A DNA stretch of 64,000 nt from Punctularia strigosozonata HHB-11173 SS5 (taxonomy: Eukaryota > Basidiomycota > Agaricomycetes > Corticiales > Punctulariaceae): positions 796,881 to 860,880 of the forward strand of contig NW_006767437.1 in NCBI RefSeq assembly GCF_000264995.1, in the 5' to 3' direction. Within the stretch, counting starts at the first letter, position 1; each line of letters starts with the position of its first letter. The notes below the pieces were generated by a model. It was not told the origin of the DNA, made no database searches, and was given only the letters and a program-made list of their open reading frames with translations. Of the stretch, positions 59,203-64,000 are shown one piece after another. The translations under genes were made by a program, and so were the position numbers.

Positions 59203-60290
59203 ATATCCCAAGTGCAAGACAAACTTCGAGGCAAGCGTGTCGTCGTTATCGGCGGTTCGAGCGGTATAGGTACGCTAGAATTGCGCTGATCCGTTGATCT
59301 GATCAGACATGTTTGCAGGCTTTGCGGTAGCCAAGCTCGCTCTTTACGCAGGTGCCTCGGTGACCATCTCGTCTTCGCACCAAGGAAGGGTTGACGCGGC
59401 GGTTACGCGACTCATTGACCTCGGTACTGGGCAAGCTGTAGAAGGCTGCGTCTGCGACATCAAGGGAGGAGAAGGTGTCGTCAAGGCGTTCTTCGAAGCG
59501 TTGCCCGAGTTTGATCATCTGAGTATGGGATGAACGATCTGCGCTTTCGTTCTTGTGCTGAAATTCATATTAGTCTATACGGCGGCCGATAGCAAGATTC
59601 CCCTTGGCTATCCCGACGTTGATTTGACGAAGTTCAATGGTCAATTTCAAGTTGTTGCACGCGCATGCCTGGCGCTCATTACCATGCCGCAGATGCATTC
59701 GTGGTACGCACTATGGGACCCATATACGCGGGAAAATACGCGCCTGCCCGTATGCCGAAGACCGCAAGCTCCTCGATTACGTTCACGAGCGGCGCTGCCT
59801 CTCGCAAGCCACCCAGTCCGAAAGGATGGGCGCTCCCCGCCGCCATCAATGGAGCAACCGAGCGTTTCACCAAGTCTCTGGCGCTACAGATCGCGCCCAT
59901 TAGAGCCAACGTGGTTAGCCCAGGCTTGATTATTACGAAGGTGAGAGCGCATGTAGGGTCGGGCCAAGAAATCTGCTCACCGATGTGGCCGTGAACTATG
60001 CAGCTGTTGAACGAATTGCCGGCCGAGCAGATGAATGCCATAGTCGAAAACCAAACGAAAACGCTCCCGGTGCAGCATGTCGCCGATGCCGATGAGGTTC
60101 GGATCGTCAAGCTTCATCGTTATATAATATTGCTCATAGTGAACTGTATGAATCAGGCGGCAGAGGCTTATCTGTATCTCATGGTCAGTCATCCATCGCG
60201 GGAATTGAGTGTGCTGATCAGTTACCACAGCGGTGTGCGTATGTTACCGGAGAACTACTCAACGTCGATGGCGGAGTTGTTCTCGTGTGA
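59203..60290 (+). pseudogene. SDR copy 2, intact frame but no ATG start
   Basis: The exon order and splice sites match copy 1. The protein reads QDKLRGKRVVVIGGSSGIG, FAVAKLALYAGASVTISSSH, RVDAAVTRLIDLGTGQAVEG, YTAADSKIPLGYPDVDL, DAFVVRTMGPIYAGKYAPAR and SITFTSGAASRKPPSPKGWA, and ends CAYVTGELLNVDGGVVLV. No internal stop or frameshift was seen after splicing. At the position of copy 1's ATG (57400) the sequence is ATA (59203), and no in-frame ATG occurs before the middle of the protein. It is therefore either a recent pseudogene, a gene using a non-AUG start, or one with an undetected 5' exon. The YxxxK pair is absent here too (AINGATERFTKS). Confidence 0.6.
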
Positions 60291-61351
60291 TCCGATGCAG
60301 CGGATGAGGACGTCAAGGTTCGAGATACGGACGAAGCTCCTCACCAACTCTGTTCGATTATTCGACGGTGAGTACACTGAAGCCCGTATTTCAATGTACA
60401 GGTATCCAGATATACATATGGTAGGCATACAGTGTTATCCTGTAGCCGCATCGCCCCCGTTTTAATACACGCGTTCGAGGATATTTGAATGCATCACGTA
60501 CCATTATCATTCGGATGCTAGCCATTCAAATATATGTTATTGATCTTATGCGGCAGTTGAATACGCATTGATCATGATGTGTCCTCGTCCCAATTACCTT
60601 CCAAGGTGGGCCATTGGTCGGGCAGAACATGTTCCCAGGTAGTAATTTAGTCCGTTCCTTGCAGTCTGTTACCCGGCCTGCACGGCTTCGCCTGCTCCGC
60701 GGCGCCTCCGCCCACTTGCGCACACCTGTGTGCATGGGTCCCCACAAGTAGTGCAGGCAGTTAAACGATGCGATTGTCGCAAAAGACGTCGTGTCACGTA
60801 GCGCGATGTAGCTGCGTATTCAGACATCGCCCACATCGCGTATTCTTCATGCACTGCCCGTTGGCTTTCGCAGCCACGAGCAAGATGATACTTAGAATTT
60901 GCACGTCATGATGCACATTTATACTCGGGTTTTGGACGGGGTGTTCAGGCAGATATTGTTTTCAAGACTACGCTGCGGCGTACTCGTATCTTTGCCCAAT
61001 CTTTGGCCCTATTTCCAAGATAGCGTCCTGAGGCGAATCATCGCCAGGTAGTTGGCCGTGAGATGGGTTCCGCTGCTGTTGGAGTGGCGAAGCACCCGAT
61101 CGTCAACTCCCTTCGCTCTGGCAATCGCGGCCTTGATGCGCGCGGGGCCCGAGGTCATCGAGGCGCTAACCTTCAATGCGACGCGCTTGAGCGCGAGAGC
61201 AAGGCTCTGGAATATGTACTAGTCGAAGGCAGCCGAGACGGGCGACGTCGGTAAACACGGTGCGACACGGCTCCGACTTTCGTCTGCGGGCGGCACGGTC
61301 CTTGCGGCGAGCGAGGAGAGTGAGCGAGACAGCGCGTTTGAGGTCGCGGCT
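60291..61351. other. intergenic, no supported gene
   Basis: About 1.06 kb between SDR copy 2 and the flavin-reductase-like stop. Only short unrelated open frames. The first 100 bp continue the similarity to the 3' flank of copy 1 (TGATCCGATGCAG...). Confidence 0.4.
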
Positions 61352-62224
61352 TCACGCCTTTTTCGGACCCGGATCAGGATGAGGACCAGGGCCGACGGTA
61401 CAGTATCCGCGGTGGTGGTACAACAGCGGCATCGGCTCCCCTTGAAGCTCGTCCTCGGACGCGCGTACCACCTCTTCTACGCGTGTCACGCGCGCGATGT
61501 ATAGCTCGGACGCGACGCCGGCGCCGGCCCAAGGTTCCTGACCTTCTTGATGGGTGCGACGTACAGAAAGCGCGGCGAGGTCGTGTAAAGGCCAAGAAGC
61601 GCCGACAAGAGAGCAGGAGAGTGCGCCGAGCGCGCCGCGGAGGACAGGTAGGCCGTCCGAGGTGAGGTCGTAGTGCACGCCTGGAGCGTCGAAGGGCGCG
61701 TGTGCGGGGTCGGCGCGGGCGAAGGTATGTGCGAGGGAGGACTGCGAGGCGGAGAGGAGATTGATGACAAGGTGCGGAGTCAGGTCTGTCCTTGGCGTTG
61801 ACGACGTTGTGGGAGAGGAAGGAGGGGAGGAGGGGAAGAAGTGGGAGAGGGAGGAGGCCATGCGGCTGGGGACGCGGAGGGAAAAGGCGACGAGAGGGTG
61901 GGGGTCGAGCGCGACGGAGGTGAAGGAGGAGAGCGTCGCGCCGTGGTAGAGCGGCTGCGAGCTCGTAACGGATGTTGGCGGAGGGAGCAGCGCGGTGACC
62001 ACGGCGACGGGTTGCGCGGTCTGCCGGAGGAGGTCGCGCAGCGCGGCTTTGGTGCTCGTTTCGGTCTCATGGTGCGAGCTCGTGCTGCTCAGACGACGGG
62101 CCGGTGGTCCGCAGCAGTGCAGTTGGTGTCGCGTCCGCGCCCGTGATTGGTGGAGCTGTCGGCGGACGGTGCTCTGGGAGAAGATGTGGTGCAATCGTCC
62201 TGGGGCATCGGCCCGCAGCTGCAT
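61352..62224 (-). CDS. flavin reductase-like FMN-binding split-barrel protein
   Basis: This is a single-exon ORF of about 290 codons from the ATG at 62224. The frame is open to an earlier ATG at 62311, so the start is not certain. Residues from MQLRADAPGRLHHIFSQS on are basic and serine-rich, like a mitochondrial presequence. The domain starts around ALRDLLRQTAQPVAVVTALL and continues with YHGATLSSFTSVALDPHPLV and AFSLRVPSRMASSLSHFF, the typical FMN-binding core. Then come LTPHLVINLLSASQSSLAHT, DGLPVLRGALGALSCSLVGA and LYIARVTRVEEVV. The C terminus PLLYHHRGYCTVGPG is family-like. A purine-rich tract encodes a Pro/Ser loop near 61.82 kb. Its redox partner is unknown. Confidence 0.78.
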   Translation of the reverse strand: MQLRADAPGRLHHIFSQSTVRRQLHQSRARTRHQLHCCGPPARRLSSTSSHHETETSTKAALRDLLRQTAQPVAVVTALLPPPTSVTSSQPLYHGATLSSFTSVALDPHPLVAFSLRVPSRMASSLSHFFPSSPPSSPTTSSTPRTDLTPHLVINLLSASQSSLAHTFARADPAHAPFDAPGVHYDLTSDGLPVLRGALGALSCSLVGASWPLHDLAALSVRRTHQEGQEPWAGAGVASELYIARVTRVEEVVRASEDELQGEPMPLLYHHRGYCTVGPGPHPDPGPKKA

Positions 62225-62700
62225 GGGTGGTGTAATATGATTATCGACGGCCACTAGTATGCTCTGCGGATGGAGTGCGAGCTGGGGTGAGTCACCTTCG
62301 CGCCATATCATACGTCAGATCGCGGAGACATGCCTTGGTCGGACGAAGAGAAGCTGACTCGATGTAGCAGCACCGAACAGGGTGTCCTGCTGGTATGGCC
62401 ACGAAATCCCCAAGAGGAGTACGTAGACACGCGCTAGACTAGCGTGTCCGGTCGCAGCGGGGAAGCCCGGCACCCAAAGAAAGTACAGCGCGAGAGCAGA
62501 GTAGACCAGATTTGCAGCTGGTTTTTTCCCAAAATATGGTATGTCTGCACCGCCGACGTAGTCCTTCTCACGCTTTGCCACCAACACGGATGTACCGGGT
62601 GTAATACTTTTGGGCCCGCCCGCTAGTATATCCTACGTGAACTTTGTAATATGAGCTTTGCCAGCAATTCCACAGACATCCTGGTGCACACCCGTCATCC
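62225..62700. other. intergenic, one doubtful open frame
   Basis: About 480 bp. A minus-strand frame at 62315-62587 has hydrophobic stretches (NLVYSALALYFLWVPGFP) but no family match and no intron support. Confidence 0.35.
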
Positions 62701-63964
62701 ATGCCTAAACACGATCTAGCTGTCCTTCTCCCTTGTGCCCTCAGTGTTTTGACATACCTGAGACCACCACTTCCCCTGCCCAACAGCCTTTTGTTAGGTC
62801 CCAACGCGACCACGCTACCGGACGAGTTATCCACCGATTTCAGCATATCACGACGGGCAAAGCATAGACGTGCGTATGTCCAACACCGTGCAAGTCCAGC
62901 TGGTATTCGTATAACACGAAGATGGTTGGAAAACATCGGGGATGACTACTGTCTTGCAGAATTTCGGTGCGTACCTGCCCTCATCTTCCTGTATCGTACT
63001 TTCAGTCACTGACACACATGACAGCTTTACTGCCACTGAACTCTTGGACCTTGTGGCCGCGCTAGAAATACCTGAGACTGTGATCACGGTGTCTCGCCAT
63101 CGATTCTCAGCCCTCGAGGCTTTTTGCCTCCTTTGTGCCCGGTTTCGCAGTGCTGCAGACTTACATGATCTTATGATCAAGTATTGACGAAGCGCAGCTG
63201 CACTGTCTGAAGTAATAAATCAACTAGTTGTTCATCTTGATGACATGTGGGGGCACTTACTCGGGCTCGACAACCACGCACTACTCTCCCAAGACCGTCT
63301 CAAAGTTTATGCAGATGCAACTTTGCGCGCCGGTTCCGTGGTTCCCCATATTTGGGCCTTCATCGATTGCACTATCCGTGCCATATGCCGACCAAGCAAA
63401 CATCAACGGCAGGCATATAACGGTCACAAGAAGTATCACGCTCTCAAGTACCAAGCTCTCGCCCTCCCAGATGGGCTTATTGGCCACCTCCACGGACCTT
63501 TGGAAGGTCGAAGAGGTGACGGGTTTCTGCTCAGCGACAGTGGACTGTTGGACTGGTGCTCCGAACATGCAAAATGCCCAAGCATAACCTCAGGCTCGGG
63601 CAACGGCATGGACAACAGCTCGAAGGACACATATTACCGGTTATACGGGGACCCCGCGTATGGACTCAGTGACGTGCTCATTAGTCCATTCTCAGGTCCA
63701 GGAGAGAGAACACCAGAGGAGCGGGAATTCAACGAAAGAATGTCTTCGCTACGCATGGAGGTCGAGCACACGTTCGGTAACGTACTCAACAAGTGGGGGT
63801 TTCTCCGGTCAAAAAGCAAGATGAAGGTGTATTCTTCTCCAGTAGGACGTTACTATCGTGTCGGAGTCCTTTTAACGAACGCCATGAATTGCCTTCGACC
63901 AAATCAAACATCCCAGTTCTTCCTGTGCTCGCCTCCTAGTCTTCGTGAATATCTCCATCATTAA
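62701..63964 (+). pseudogene. PIF/Harbinger (DDE_Tnp_4) transposase relic, one in-frame stop
   Basis: The coding frame begins MPKHDLAVLLPCALSVLTYL at 62701, crosses an intron with a GTGCGT donor (about 62971-63025), then reads FTATELLDLVAALEIPE and FSALEAFCLLCARFRSA, the helical N-terminal region. It reaches an in-frame TGA at 63185-63187. In the same frame it continues RSAAALSEVINQLVVHLDDM, PHIWAFIDCTIRAICRPSKH (first D), QAYNGHKKYHALKYQALALP, YRLYGDPAYGLSDVLISPF (second D) and MEVEHTFGNVLNKWGFL (E), and ends at 63964. The DDE residues and the RPS/YNGHK block are the PIF/Harbinger signature. Related proteins keep a small-residue codon (often Gly) where the TGA sits, so one base change explains the break. 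Terminal repeats were not found. The right end lies close to the window edge. Confidence 0.8.
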
Positions 63965-64000
63965 AATTGGGCATATATAGACATAAAGTACAGCAGCTGT

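Noticed and set aside
62315-62587. Minus-strand hydrophobic open frame
   Set aside because: No recognised family; lies between genes without intron or promoter support.
1-64000. CRISPR arrays, bacterial operons, phage or plasmid features
   Set aside because: The sequence is a eukaryotic nuclear genome with spliced genes; no direct-repeat arrays or bacterial signals were seen.

Overview
The window comes from a filamentous basidiomycete, most likely an Agaricomycete. Genes are broken by many short GT-AG introns (mostly 48-80 nt), lie compactly on both strands, and are monocistronic. The conserved set includes exocyst, an NDUFAF7 homologue, the Kei1 subunit of IPC synthase, Zds1 and Dbp9. All exon models below were read by eye from splice signals, reading frame and family motifs. 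No transcript or database search was available.

Layout. 1-3145: a RING-PH-VWA protein (minus, 3' end outside the window), the domain order of the yeast Far1/Ste5 pheromone scaffolds. 5371-13440: COQ6 (minus), SEC6 (plus) and glutamine-dependent NAD+ synthetase (minus). 13441-18762: two minus-strand genes I cannot assign, a four-TM protein and a soluble protein with an HExxH motif. 19850-25767: eIF4E2/4EHP, mitochondrial ribosomal mS33, KEI1, a PQ-loop membrane protein and a TMEM14-like protein. 25961-33229: an EEF1AKMT4-like methyltransferase, NDUFAF7 and MMS19. 33822-38680: a Zds1 homologue, a TMEM97/EXPERA protein and ERV1. 38960-44217: a doubtful small ORF, an uncharacterised gene and a secreted acid sphingomyelinase-like phosphodiesterase. 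44218-49444: DBP9, ZNHIT2 and FKBP12. 50445-56859: a MAPEG protein, a Gfo/Idh/MocA oxidoreductase, a NASP-type histone chaperone, PRO2 and an intron-containing tRNA-Asp. 57339-60290: a tandem pair of atypical short-chain dehydrogenases, the second without an ATG. 61352-63964: a flavin-reductase-like protein and a PIF/Harbinger transposase relic with one in-frame stop.

The genes are a mixed housekeeping neighbourhood, not a pathway cluster. Several are mitochondrial or Fe-S linked (COQ6, NDUFAF7, ERV1, mS33, MMS19), but they are scattered and each has its own promoter. Many are arranged head to head with 130-300 bp between start codons. The points most worth a second look are the RING-PH-VWA scaffold candidate, a 7-nt microexon that builds the GNHD metal motif of the sphingomyelinase, the two unassigned genes at 14-18.8 kb, the SDR duplication with ATG changed to ATA, and first exons that consist of little more than ATG.
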